This document shows, one piece after another, positions 34,982 to 44,137 of a DNA stretch of 64,000 bases. The notes beneath the pieces were generated by a model. That model did not search any database, had not been told where the DNA came from, and saw nothing but the letters and a program-made list of their open reading frames with translations. Source of the stretch: Wolbachia endosymbiont (group B) of Parapoynx stratiotata (lineage in GTDB: Bacteria; Pseudomonadota; Alphaproteobacteria; Rickettsiales; Anaplasmataceae); contig NZ_OX366335.1 in the NCBI RefSeq assembly GCF_947250635.1, positions 620,001 to 684,000 of the forward strand, written 5' to 3'. The position numbers were made by a program, and so were the translations under genes. Position 1 is the first letter of the stretch. Every line of letters starts with the position of its first letter.

Positions 34982-36618
34982 TCAAAGATAATCTTAAATC
35001 TATTAAAATTTCACCGTGTGAGAGTTTTCACGAATTACTAGGAAATCCTTTGTATGAAGATAGGTTTATAAAGGTTGGTAAATTTCATGAGCCCGGTCTT
35101 GCACCGGTTTATGATCAGACAGGTGCTTATCATATCAATGTAAGAGGAGAAGCAGTTTATCATCATAGATTTCTAAAAACTTTTGGATTCTACTTTAATA
35201 GAGCGGCCGTAGAAGATGATACAGGGTGTTACCATATTGATTCATCTGGATGTAGAGTATACAAACAGTCGTATCAATGGATTGGAAATTATCAGGAAGA
35301 TATTTGTGTAGTTAGAAGACATGATAAATGTTTTCATATTAATTTAAATGGCAACAGGATTTATCAGGAGGAATATGATTATGTTGGAGATTTTAAGGAT
35401 GGTATCGCTGTAGTCTATAAGGATGGTAAAGCTACACATATTAATCATCATGGAAAGTTAGTACATAATAAATGGTATAAAAAACTTAATGTTTTTCATA
35501 AAGGGTATTCTATTGCAGAAGATCAACATGGTTGGTTTCATATAGATATTAATGGTGATCCTGTTTACCAGCAGAGATTTAAAATGGTAGAAGCATTTTA
35601 TAATGGGATGGCAAAAGTTGAAACTTTTGAAGGTGTGTTAGGACAAATCGATATTACCGGAAATGTAAAGTTTAGTATTTTTGATTTAGGTAAAGAATCT
35701 CAAGTGCATAGGATTTCTGCAGAACTTTCAGCCTTTTGGAAAACTTACCTAACAAGCGTTGCTATTGAACTTGATTTGTTAAATATTTTACCTGCAACTG
35801 TGCCGTTTTTATCTAAAAAGTTAAACATTATCGTACCAAATCTAGAAAGGCTGTTAAGGGCGTTGTGGGAAATAGGGTTTATTGATTACGATAAGGACGA
35901 GGACTTATGGAAACTATCATCAAAAGGTAAGTGTTTTAAGGAAATACCATTTTTGCCAAAAGCAGCAACAATGTGGGCAAGAGTTGCCGCTGAAAAGAAT
36001 TGGTTAAAGATGGCCGATATACTAAAACAGAAGTCTATCTCTTCATTTGAATCTTTTAAGGAAAGAGAAGCATCAGAAGATAAGAAAATAGCATTTTACC
36101 AAGCATTACTAGGATATTCTAGGTTTGATACTAAAGAGTTTAATTCTAGAATTAATATAGATGATGCTAAGAATATATTGCTATTTGGTGTACACTCTTT
36201 ATTTCTTGCTTATTCTGATATACACAATAAAGGTTCTATAGGCCTATATAACGAACATAAAGTACCAAGACAGTTAGTAGAAAATTTAAAAGTCAAACTT
36301 ATAACTCAGGAAGAACTATCAGTTACAAATTATGAATTAGGTGTCTTTTGCCGCTTTCTACAGCACTATGATGATGATAAAGTATTGTCTTATTTAAAAT
36401 TGGTCAAAGGAATATCTCGTATTTTATTGATAGAAACTATTTTAGATTACCGCTCTCCAACTGGAGGCTCTGTAGATATTAATGTCATGGTTGAAACAGG
36501 AGGTAAACTAAGAACATTAAACGATTGGGAAAAAATACTCAAACAAGTAAAAGGATTCAAAATTTTTGCTGTTTTACCTTTAACAGATTACTTATCAGTT
36601 ATTGATGTCAGATGTTAA
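34942..36618 (+). CDS. WG-repeat protein fused to O-methyltransferase-like domain
   Basis: The 558 residues have two parts. About 30-235 hold six or so WG-type beta repeats (units such as GLAPVYDQTGAYHINVRGEA and GIAVVYKDGKATHINHHGKL). About 245-558 resemble plant-type family 2 O-methyltransferases: a winged-helix dimerisation region (ELDLLNILPATVPFLSKKLN, then WKLSSKGK) and a Rossmann-like part. The usual glycine-rich SAM loop is poor (ILLFGVHSLFLAYSD), so methyl transfer may be lost or altered. It could be a substrate-binding or scaffold partner for the radical SAM and dioxygenase enzymes. It overlaps the preceding and following genes (40 and 17 bp). Confidence 0.72.
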   Translation: MQNMQHEKTFDQLIKDNLKSIKISPCESFHELLGNPLYEDRFIKVGKFHEPGLAPVYDQTGAYHINVRGEAVYHHRFLKTFGFYFNRAAVEDDTGCYHIDSSGCRVYKQSYQWIGNYQEDICVVRRHDKCFHINLNGNRIYQEEYDYVGDFKDGIAVVYKDGKATHINHHGKLVHNKWYKKLNVFHKGYSIAEDQHGWFHIDINGDPVYQQRFKMVEAFYNGMAKVETFEGVLGQIDITGNVKFSIFDLGKESQVHRISAELSAFWKTYLTSVAIELDLLNILPATVPFLSKKLNIIVPNLERLLRALWEIGFIDYDKDEDLWKLSSKGKCFKEIPFLPKAATMWARVAAEKNWLKMADILKQKSISSFESFKEREASEDKKIAFYQALLGYSRFDTKEFNSRINIDDAKNILLFGVHSLFLAYSDIHNKGSIGLYNEHKVPRQLVENLKVKLITQEELSVTNYELGVFCRFLQHYDDDKVLSYLKLVKGISRILLIETILDYRSPTGGSVDINVMVETGGKLRTLNDWEKILKQVKGFKIFAVLPLTDYLSVIDVRC

Positions 36619-37612
36619 TCACATGGAAACATTACAAAAAAATGGTTTTTTTATTATCAAAAATCTGGTTCCTTTAGAGCTAATAATTCAGTCTTTAAGT
36701 GATATAACAAATAAGATATCAAAGCTATCCCAAGAAATAAGTGTTTCAACTTCTGACTACTTAAACTGTACCGGCAGATGGGGCATGTTATCTCAAGTAA
36801 CTAGAATTATATCTCAAGCATTAGATAAAATTATTAAAAATTACCTTGAAAAGTCACTTCAGTGTCAGATACTGCAGAAAAAATCAAATGTTATATGTAA
36901 AACTGCTGATTTAATAGATGCAGTTCCCTTTCACCAAGACATCTCCTATAGTTTCAATGATCCTTACCACTTTTCCGTTTGGTTAGCTTTGAATAATGTA
37001 AGTGAAACTTCAGGTGCACTACAAATTATAGAAAACAGTCATAAATGGGAAATACAGCCTTTAGTTGATTTTTGGTACCCATATTTTTTTGATCAGTACT
37101 CAAACAACCGAGAAAATTACAAAATTAAGTCACTACCTATTTCAGCAGGAGATGCGATAGTTTTTGATTCACGGTTATGGCATGGTAGTGATAAGAATAC
37201 AGATGCTAAAGATAGATTTGCTTATGTAACAAGGTGGATTATAAAAGATCAAGACCTTCCCTATGTGCCAAAACCTCAGCCTTCAGTTTTTGGTATACTC
37301 AATTGTGGTGAGTTAACAGAATCTATACTGAGAGAATGCTTGTCATTGTTTGGCTACCAGGAAAGTATAAAAGCAAAAAACATGGAAGAACTTATCAAGA
37401 GCTGGTTAGCCTTTATTACAGATACAACTACAAATATTTCTGAGATCGACACTACTGAGGCTAAGCGAGATTTATATAAGCTGCTTATTCTAAATCAAGC
37501 ATCAGCACTACATGATGCTGGAGACATCTCAGGAAAAATATACAAAAATTTATGGTTTTCACTACTTGTATTTCTCAATAAAAAAGTCAACGTAGTGGAG
37601 CTAGCATTGTAA
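36602..37612 (+). CDS. PhyH-type Fe(II)/2-oxoglutarate dioxygenase
   Basis: A 336-residue member of the phytanoyl-CoA dioxygenase family. The metal triad is visible: H111-x-D113 in PFHQDISY and H194 in LWHGSDK. Downstream, RFAYVTRW offers the Arg that binds 2-oxoglutarate. The start LQKNGFFIIKNLVPLELI is typical of the family. Bacterial members hydroxylate or halogenate small-molecule or amino-acid substrates, so here it probably oxidises the product of the block. The C-terminal ~90 residues (after ESILRECLSL) are helical and extra to the core. Its stop codon directly abuts the ABC transporter ATG. Confidence 0.83.
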   Translation: MMSDVNHMETLQKNGFFIIKNLVPLELIIQSLSDITNKISKLSQEISVSTSDYLNCTGRWGMLSQVTRIISQALDKIIKNYLEKSLQCQILQKKSNVICKTADLIDAVPFHQDISYSFNDPYHFSVWLALNNVSETSGALQIIENSHKWEIQPLVDFWYPYFFDQYSNNRENYKIKSLPISAGDAIVFDSRLWHGSDKNTDAKDRFAYVTRWIIKDQDLPYVPKPQPSVFGILNCGELTESILRECLSLFGYQESIKAKNMEELIKSWLAFITDTTTNISEIDTTEAKRDLYKLLILNQASALHDAGDISGKIYKNLWFSLLVFLNKKVNVVELAL

Positions 37613-39388
37613 ATGAACAGAAGTAGAGTTGATAGCTTCAAATGTGTATTGATGTTCATCTTGAATATAGTATCTAAATTCAAGCTTAATGTACTTATAA
37701 TGTCTTTAGTTGCTCTGGTGGTAGCTGTTGATTTGTCTTTTAGAAAGTATTTAGTAAAAAATATTCTAGATACAGCTGTAAAATATCAGGAAGGTAATGT
37801 AATTGAAAATCTTTTATTACCTGTAAGCGCTTATCTTGGTATGGCATTACTTATCACTACTGCTTTTAGATTCTATGGCTATTTTGTTGACATTCGAATG
37901 TTTACCTTAATGCGTCAAAAAATAGCTGATATGTCTTTTTGTAGGCTACTCCAACAAGACCATTCCTATTATCAGAACAATTTATCCGGAAGTTTAGTAC
38001 ATAAGGCCAGTAACTTAATGGATAGTGTGATAGAGTTAATAAGATTGCTTATAGATTGTTTTTTCGGTTACAGCATAGCATTAGTCTTAGCTATTTATAC
38101 CTTATCATTAGTAAACATAAAATTTGCAATCGCCACATTCACTTGGGTAAGCATTTTTATTTTAGTATCGATTTTCAGCTTTCGTGTACTTACTGAACTA
38201 GCTGATAATTACTCTAAACAAAATTCACAAGTAATAGCTAGTATAGCAGATAGTATTTTAAATGTTATATCAGTAAGGCTATTTTCTCAGCAAGCACATG
38301 AGAGACACAAATTTTTTCAAATATGCAAGAAAAGAACTATTGCAGAGAGAAAATTACAATGGGCATACTTTTGTCTTTGGTTTATATATGGCTATTCATT
38401 TGATATACTCCAAGCAGTAAACTTGTACTTTTTAATTTATGACTATCAATTGAACAAAATTGCAATAGGAGATATTGCTCTTGTACTTGGAATTAATATA
38501 TCGATTATAGAGTTTCTTAACCATCTAACTAGGAATCTTACCCAATTTTCTACTCATTTCGGCAAAGTTTCAGATGCATTGCCAATCTTGACTACTGTAC
38601 CAGAAATTCAAGATAAGGAAAATGCTAAAGAATTAAATTTATTAAGTGGAAGAATAACGTTTAACAATGTTTCTTTTTCTTATGAAGGTCAGGAGCCATT
38701 ATTTCAAGATTTCTCAGTTACCATTAATCCTTGCGAAAAGGTAGGTCTAGTTGGTTATTCTGGAGGTGGTAAATCTACTTTTATAAACTTAATTCTAAGG
38801 CTATTTGATGTTAAAAAAGGTAATATACAGATTGATAATCAAATAGTATCAGAAGTTACACAGAGTTCTTTGAGGCAACAAATATCTGTAATACCTCAAG
38901 ACCCATTGTTATTTCATGATACTATTTTAGCAAACATCATATATGGTAGACTTCAATCTACTATCGAAGAAATAATGAGAGCTGCAAAGCTGGCTGGTAT
39001 TCACGATTTCATTATGACTCTACCAGATCAATATGGAACTACAGTCGGAGAAAAAGGCATCAAGCTATCTGGAGGAGAAAGACAAAGAATAATAATAGCC
39101 AGGGCATTTTTAAAAAACGCTCCAATATTATTTCTCGATGAACCAACTAGTCAGTTAGATTCTATAACAGAAAAAACAATTCAAATGAGTTTATTCAAAT
39201 TGATGAAAAATAAAACTACGATTACTATAGCACACCGTATTTCTACACTTTTACACATGGACCGAATTCTAGTATTTAACAAAGGAAAAATTGTCCAAGA
39301 TGGTAAACATGCTGAATTAGTTTCTAAGCAAGGTCTTTACAAGGAACTTTGGAATGCTCAAATTGGTTGTTTGAATGGCAAAAAATAA
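37613..39388 (+). CDS. ABC exporter (fused permease and ATPase, MsbA type)
   Basis: The 591 residues form a half-transporter that would dimerise in the inner membrane. There are six predicted transmembrane helices in about 15-320. The nucleotide-binding domain follows, with Walker A GYSGGGKST (Lys387), a Q-loop in VIPQDPLLFHD, the signature LSGGERQR (about 484-491), Walker B ILFLDEPTS and the switch ITIAHRIS. The type exports lipids, glycolipids or peptides. It sits in the middle of the block with no gap from the dioxygenase and a 14-bp overlap with the next enzyme. It is therefore likely to be the exporter for the product. Confidence 0.88.
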   Translation: MNRSRVDSFKCVLMFILNIVSKFKLNVLIMSLVALVVAVDLSFRKYLVKNILDTAVKYQEGNVIENLLLPVSAYLGMALLITTAFRFYGYFVDIRMFTLMRQKIADMSFCRLLQQDHSYYQNNLSGSLVHKASNLMDSVIELIRLLIDCFFGYSIALVLAIYTLSLVNIKFAIATFTWVSIFILVSIFSFRVLTELADNYSKQNSQVIASIADSILNVISVRLFSQQAHERHKFFQICKKRTIAERKLQWAYFCLWFIYGYSFDILQAVNLYFLIYDYQLNKIAIGDIALVLGINISIIEFLNHLTRNLTQFSTHFGKVSDALPILTTVPEIQDKENAKELNLLSGRITFNNVSFSYEGQEPLFQDFSVTINPCEKVGLVGYSGGGKSTFINLILRLFDVKKGNIQIDNQIVSEVTQSSLRQQISVIPQDPLLFHDTILANIIYGRLQSTIEEIMRAAKLAGIHDFIMTLPDQYGTTVGEKGIKLSGGERQRIIIARAFLKNAPILFLDEPTSQLDSITEKTIQMSLFKLMKNKTTITIAHRISTLLHMDRILVFNKGKIVQDGKHAELVSKQGLYKELWNAQIGCLNGKK

Positions 39389-40439
39389 GATGGAAAAAAT
39401 TATTGATCTGAGAAGTGACACTACAACTCTGCAGGGCTCCAACGTTATACATGCAATAAGTAATGCAACTGTTGGAGATTTTGCTTATAGTGAAGACAAA
39501 AGCTGTAATGACTTATCAGAATATTGCAAACAATTATTCAAAGTAGAAGAAGCATTATTTGTAACCAGCGGTATGCTTGCAAATAGATTAGCCATTGCCA
39601 GTCAAACAAGTCCTGGTGATGAACTAATAACTCATTATAATTACCACGTTAATTTTTTCGATAGCGCAGGCAATGCAAAAGTAAATAATATCGTATTTAA
39701 TTGTATTAGAAATAATAGCGGAATCTTAGATGTTGATGAAGTAGAATATGCTATTAATTCTAAGCCGAGGTATAAAATTTTTGCTCAGGTGAGTCTTGTT
39801 TCTATAGAAAATAGTATAAATGGGTTTAATGGTAAAATTTATCCTTTTGAAAAACAAGTCGAGTTATATCACTTTTTAAAAGCTCACAATGTAAATCTTC
39901 ATTTAGACGGTGCAAGAATATTTAATGCTCATATCGAAACAAATATTGCTTTAGCAGATTATGCTAAATATGTGGATACAATGAGCTTTTCTTTTACTAA
40001 AGGACTTGGCGCTCCTTTTGGTTCAATGCTTATGGGTAAAAGAGAGATAATTGAAAGGGCTAAAAAGCTACAGGTTTGGCTAGGTAGTGGTTATCATCAG
40101 ATAGGGTATTGTGCTAATGCAGCAAAATACGTACTACAGAATAATATCTCTAGGCTTAAAGAAGATAATAAGCTCGCTAAATTGTTTGCAGATAAGATTA
40201 AAGAAATTCCACACATAAAACTGGTACTACCTTATCCAGAAACTAATATAGTAAGCTTCAGTATAAAAGCACTAAATGTAACTAATGAGGTTTTCTTGAG
40301 TAAGTGCCAAGCTTATGGTTTATTGCTTTTTCCTTGGCTCGAGTCTCATATAAGAGCAGTTACCCATCTTGGCACAAAGGAAACAGAAATCATGAAAGCT
40401 GCTGAAATTATAAAGGAGGTTGTGTTAAATTTAATATGA
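39375..40439 (+). CDS. Threonine-aldolase-family PLP enzyme, copy 1
   Basis: A 354-residue fold-type I PLP enzyme of the beta-eliminating lyase/low-specificity threonine aldolase family. It shows IDLRSDTTT at the start, the cofactor Asp in LHLDGARIFNA, and the Schiff-base Lys209 in SFTKGLGAPFGSM. An alternative ATG at 39390 gives MEKIIDLRSDT and may be the true start because the first five codons overlap the ABC gene. Such enzymes cleave or form beta-hydroxy amino acids with glycine, so the block may build an amino-acid moiety. Its 3' end overlaps the next homologue by 4 bp. Confidence 0.85.
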   Translation: MAKNKMEKIIDLRSDTTTLQGSNVIHAISNATVGDFAYSEDKSCNDLSEYCKQLFKVEEALFVTSGMLANRLAIASQTSPGDELITHYNYHVNFFDSAGNAKVNNIVFNCIRNNSGILDVDEVEYAINSKPRYKIFAQVSLVSIENSINGFNGKIYPFEKQVELYHFLKAHNVNLHLDGARIFNAHIETNIALADYAKYVDTMSFSFTKGLGAPFGSMLMGKREIIERAKKLQVWLGSGYHQIGYCANAAKYVLQNNISRLKEDNKLAKLFADKIKEIPHIKLVLPYPETNIVSFSIKALNVTNEVFLSKCQAYGLLLFPWLESHIRAVTHLGTKETEIMKAAEIIKEVVLNLI

Positions 40440-41479
40440 GAATAAAAATAGATTTCTTTAGCGATTCAAACACTGACCCTTCAGCTAAAATGAGGGAAGC
40501 GATGGCTAAAGCAAAAGTTGGAAACGAAGCTGCATGTGAAGATCCAACTGTAAACGAATTAGTGGCAACCGCATGTAAAATATTAGGTAAACCTGCAGGA
40601 ATCTTTTTGATTTCAGGAACGATGTCCAATGTAATTGCTTATAAAGTACACATTCAAAGACCTGGTGATTACTTGCTGCTTGATGAAACTTCACATCCAC
40701 TCATAGTACAATCTGGCTTGATCGCAGCCCAGGCACATGCCACTCCTTTGCCCATCAAAGGTACGAGAGGAATATTTACTGGAGAACAAATTGTTGAGTT
40801 TATTACTCGTCCTAGTTTAAGAAATATTCCGAGAGTTGGGCTTGTTTCTATCGAACAAACGACAAATTTTGGTGGTGGAGCTGTGTGGCCTTTAGAATAT
40901 ATTCAAGAGATCTCAAGTCTCTGCAAAGAGAATGACGTATTCACTCATTTAGATGGAGCAAGACTGTTCAACGCTTGTGCTCATACTAAAATATCTCCAA
41001 AAGAGTATGCAAGTTATTTTGATTCGATATTTATTGATTTTAGTAAAGGATTAGGTGCTCCAATGGGCGCAATATTGCTTGGAAGTGAAGATTTTATTGA
41101 AAAAGCTTGGTACTATAAGTTTCAAATTGGCGGAGGTATGCACCAAGCTGGCATTATTTCAGCTGCATGTTTATATGCTCTACATAATAATGTAAATTCT
41201 TTAGAAGAAGATCATAAAAAAATGCAGCACCTTATAGAAGGCCTAGGCTCTATAGATCAAGTTATAATTGATATCGACCTGTATAAAACTAATATAGCGT
41301 ATTTTTCATTACATACTAATTGTATATCTACTCAAGAATTAATAAACGTACTAATGACAAATTATGGAATTAGAATGGCTAACATCAAAGGTAAAATCAG
41401 AGCTATAACACATAGAGATATAAGCTATGAAGATATTAATACTACTGTATCTGCTATAAGAAAGATACTAAGTAAGTAA
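40436..41479 (+). CDS. Threonine-aldolase-family PLP enzyme, copy 2
   Basis: A 347-residue second member of the same family. It is clearly diverged from copy 1 (DFFSDSNTDPSAKMREAM at the N-terminus) but keeps the Asp in THLDGARLFNA and the Lys204 in DFSKGLGAPMGAIL. The GISGTMSN-type loop (LISGTMSNVIA) is also present. It is nearer to canonical low-specificity L-threonine aldolase, and the tandem pair may work as a heteromer or on different substrates. Translationally coupled (ATGA overlap). Confidence 0.86.
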   Translation: MRIKIDFFSDSNTDPSAKMREAMAKAKVGNEAACEDPTVNELVATACKILGKPAGIFLISGTMSNVIAYKVHIQRPGDYLLLDETSHPLIVQSGLIAAQAHATPLPIKGTRGIFTGEQIVEFITRPSLRNIPRVGLVSIEQTTNFGGGAVWPLEYIQEISSLCKENDVFTHLDGARLFNACAHTKISPKEYASYFDSIFIDFSKGLGAPMGAILLGSEDFIEKAWYYKFQIGGGMHQAGIISAACLYALHNNVNSLEEDHKKMQHLIEGLGSIDQVIIDIDLYKTNIAYFSLHTNCISTQELINVLMTNYGIRMANIKGKIRAITHRDISYEDINTTVSAIRKILSK

Positions 41480-41562
41480 TTTTCTGCACTAATTGTTTGC
41501 AAACTTCTTGTCAAACAATATTATACCAATATAGTATTATGCTAGCATCTGCATAGAGCTAT

Positions 41563-42765
41563 TTGGGAATAGGTGTGAACTTTGTCTTCTTTCAATATTT
41601 ACTATTCTTCTGTGGATATATGCTGCTTTATTTATCAAGACAAAGTATACCAATTGCTCTACCACTGTTAATAGATACTGACCATGTAAAATTAAGCTAT
41701 TTTTTTGCCTGCTTTTCTTTTTTTTATGGAGTATCAAAATTTGTTAATGGAATAATCATGGACTCCAAAAATAATCCATTATTTATGTTTGGGCTATGCA
41801 ATATTGCAACTGGATTATTAACCATTGGTATAACTTCATCATATAATAATCTAACTTTATTACTGTTAACATTAATATTATTAGCTTGGACACAAGGGTT
41901 AGGTTGGCCAGCTATTACCAAGTTTATGGTTACAAACTCTAGCATCTCTTCAATTGCATCATCATGGGGAGTTATGAGCTCATCTCAGCAACTTGGTTCT
42001 TGTATTACTTTAATTGTATTACCAAGTATAATTAAAATATATGATGCAAAAAGTGCATTTTTGTACTCTGGTCTCTTATGCTTACTTTTTGGAATTTATA
42101 CAATATTAAAAGCATATTACAAAGAAAGTGCCAACTTTACTACCTATTATAAGGTGCAGAAATCTCAAATAGGTATCAAGGTAACAAGTTCCATATGGTT
42201 TCTATGTTGTGCTACTTTTTGTGCTTATATTATAAAAATGGGAATCTTTTTTTGGTTTCCTATAATTTTAATGGATAAATTACAAATTTCTCTTGTACAA
42301 TCCTCACTAATAACAGGCGTATATGATTTAGGTGGAATCCTTGGAACTTTAATCACAGGAAGAATTAGTGATATGTACTTCTTTCAAAATAGAAGCTTGC
42401 TGGCATTACTTTACATGTTGGGTATAGCACTCACTTTTATTGCAATGAACTTTGGTCAAAACATAATTCTTATGAACCTTGGTGCAATCTTATCAGGATT
42501 CTTTATATTTGGAGTGCAAGTACTGACAGGTGTTATAGCTGTAGAAATTGCTCCACAAAATAATGTGTGTGCAATTGTAAGCTTAACAGGATTATTTGGG
42601 TATATTGCAAGTTCAATATTTTCATGCGTGCTCTTAGGAGTACTTGTTAAGCACTGTGGTAACAGTATTATGTTTTCATTTTTTTCCATTTGCTCTGTTG
42701 TTGCACTCGTTTGCTTTTCCATACTATCAAGCAAAGATCTAAAAAAACTAAGTAAAGCGGTGTAA
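41563..42765 (+). CDS. Major-facilitator transporter, organophosphate:phosphate antiporter-like
   Basis: The 400 residues have about twelve hydrophobic helices. Helices 1-4 match the GlpT/UhpT (OPA) pattern: YLSRQSIPIALPLLI, FFYGVSKFVNGIIMD, NPLFMFGL and TQGLGWPAITKFMV. This suggests exchange of a phosphorylated compound for phosphate, although the two substrate arginines cannot all be placed by eye. The start is uncertain: TTG at 41563, or GTG at 41575 after GGGAATAG. It ends the plus-strand run of the block and converges on the UDP-glucose dehydrogenase gene with a 17-bp gap. Confidence 0.8.
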   Translation: MGIGVNFVFFQYLLFFCGYMLLYLSRQSIPIALPLLIDTDHVKLSYFFACFSFFYGVSKFVNGIIMDSKNNPLFMFGLCNIATGLLTIGITSSYNNLTLLLLTLILLAWTQGLGWPAITKFMVTNSSISSIASSWGVMSSSQQLGSCITLIVLPSIIKIYDAKSAFLYSGLLCLLFGIYTILKAYYKESANFTTYYKVQKSQIGIKVTSSIWFLCCATFCAYIIKMGIFFWFPIILMDKLQISLVQSSLITGVYDLGGILGTLITGRISDMYFFQNRSLLALLYMLGIALTFIAMNFGQNIILMNLGAILSGFFIFGVQVLTGVIAVEIAPQNNVCAIVSLTGLFGYIASSIFSCVLLGVLVKHCGNSIMFSFFSICSVVALVCFSILSSKDLKKLSKAV

Positions 42766-42782
42766 AAAAAATTTCTCAACAG

Positions 42783-44090
42783 TTAAACTTTGTAGATAGA
42801 TTTTTTACCCAAGGAATAAACATGGTAACCATATCTTAGTAATAGCTCGCTATCTAATAAATTACGGAAATCAAAAACATTAGGTGCAGCCATAATACTC
42901 TTTAAACTTGCAAAATCTTGATTTTTAAATTCTTTCCACTCCGTTAATAATAATAAGGCTTCCGCGTCTCTTGCAGCCCCTATAGCATTGTCTGCGTACT
43001 CTATATCCTTTAGAACTTGCCTAGCATTATCCATCCCCATTGGATCATATGCAGTAATTTTAGCCTTGTTATTCACTAACAATTTTGCAATATCTATAGC
43101 TGGGCTATTTCTTACATCATCAGTACCAGACTTAAAAGTTAGCCCCCATATTGCTATTTTTTTATTTTGGACTCCATTTAATACATATTCTACCTTTTTA
43201 GCAATGTTTGTTATATGATTATAGTTAGATTCTTTAACTGAATTTAAAATTTGTAGCTTAACATTGTAGTCTTCAGCAAGCCTTAATAAAGCTGACAAAT
43301 CCTTAGGAAAACATGATCCTCCAAATCCTGGACCAGCTTTGAGAAATTCCTTACCTATTCTATGGTCCATTCCCATACTGTTAGCTAAAAGGTCAATGTC
43401 TGCTCCTAATAGCTCACATAAACCTGCCATCTCATTGATAAAAGCAACCTTTGTTGCTAGAAAGGCATTAGAAGCATATTTAATCATTTCAGCAGTAACT
43501 GTATCAGTGACTATTAACGGAATATTCTTATCTATAAATGATCTATATATAACTTCTAGTTTTGCCCTAGCTAGCTTAGTTTTTACTCCTATTATTATCC
43601 TATCTGGGTATAAAAAATCTGATACTGCAGAGCCTTGCTTGAGAAACTCTGGATTAACTCCTAAATCAAAGTTATAGCCCTTATTAGATAAATAATTATG
43701 TATATTTTCTGCAGTACCAGGAGGAACAGTTGACTTTATCACTATTAAGCAATCTTGATTAACTCTCTCAGAAACTTCACTTACTGCATTATATACATTC
43801 TTTAAATTTGCATTTCCTAGGGAGTCTGATGGAGTATCTACAGTTACAAATACTACTTCTGTATTGGGATTTATTTGAGAATACGAATCAAAAAATCTTA
43901 TCCTTTGTGACTTTATATTATTCTCTAAATAATCTGCTAATCCAGGTTCATATAAGGGAATTTTCCCTGATTTCAAAAGTTCAATCTTCTCAGTATTTAT
44001 GTCAATGCAATCAACTTTATGGCCCTGCTCCGATAACATTGTACCAGATACTAAGCCTACATACCCTACTCCTATAATAGTTATGTGCAT
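42783..44090 (-). CDS. UDP-glucose 6-dehydrogenase
   Basis: Oxidises UDP-glucose (or a relative such as UDP-ManNAc) twice with NAD to the uronic acid. The 435 residues begin with the Rossmann loop GVGYVGLVSG. They have the substrate/NAD segment VFVTVDTPSDS and STVPPGTA, the NPEFL block, and the catalytic Cys260 in GPGFGGSCFPKDL. A second Rossmann-like C-terminal domain follows (AIWGLTFKSGTDDVRNSPA). All key residues are present. It supplies an acidic sugar nucleotide, which fits with the uridylyltransferase, epimerase and glycosyltransferase of the block. It is on the minus strand with the transporter gene behind it. Confidence 0.93.
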   Translation of the reverse strand: MHITIIGVGYVGLVSGTMLSEQGHKVDCIDINTEKIELLKSGKIPLYEPGLADYLENNIKSQRIRFFDSYSQINPNTEVVFVTVDTPSDSLGNANLKNVYNAVSEVSERVNQDCLIVIKSTVPPGTAENIHNYLSNKGYNFDLGVNPEFLKQGSAVSDFLYPDRIIIGVKTKLARAKLEVIYRSFIDKNIPLIVTDTVTAEMIKYASNAFLATKVAFINEMAGLCELLGADIDLLANSMGMDHRIGKEFLKAGPGFGGSCFPKDLSALLRLAEDYNVKLQILNSVKESNYNHITNIAKKVEYVLNGVQNKKIAIWGLTFKSGTDDVRNSPAIDIAKLLVNNKAKITAYDPMGMDNARQVLKDIEYADNAIGAARDAEALLLLTEWKEFKNQDFASLKSIMAAPNVFDFRNLLDSELLLRYGYHVYSLGKKSIYKV

Positions 44091-44137
44091 TTTATTATCA
44101 CCTTAAAAATATAGCTTAGCATCTAAAATAAATACCA

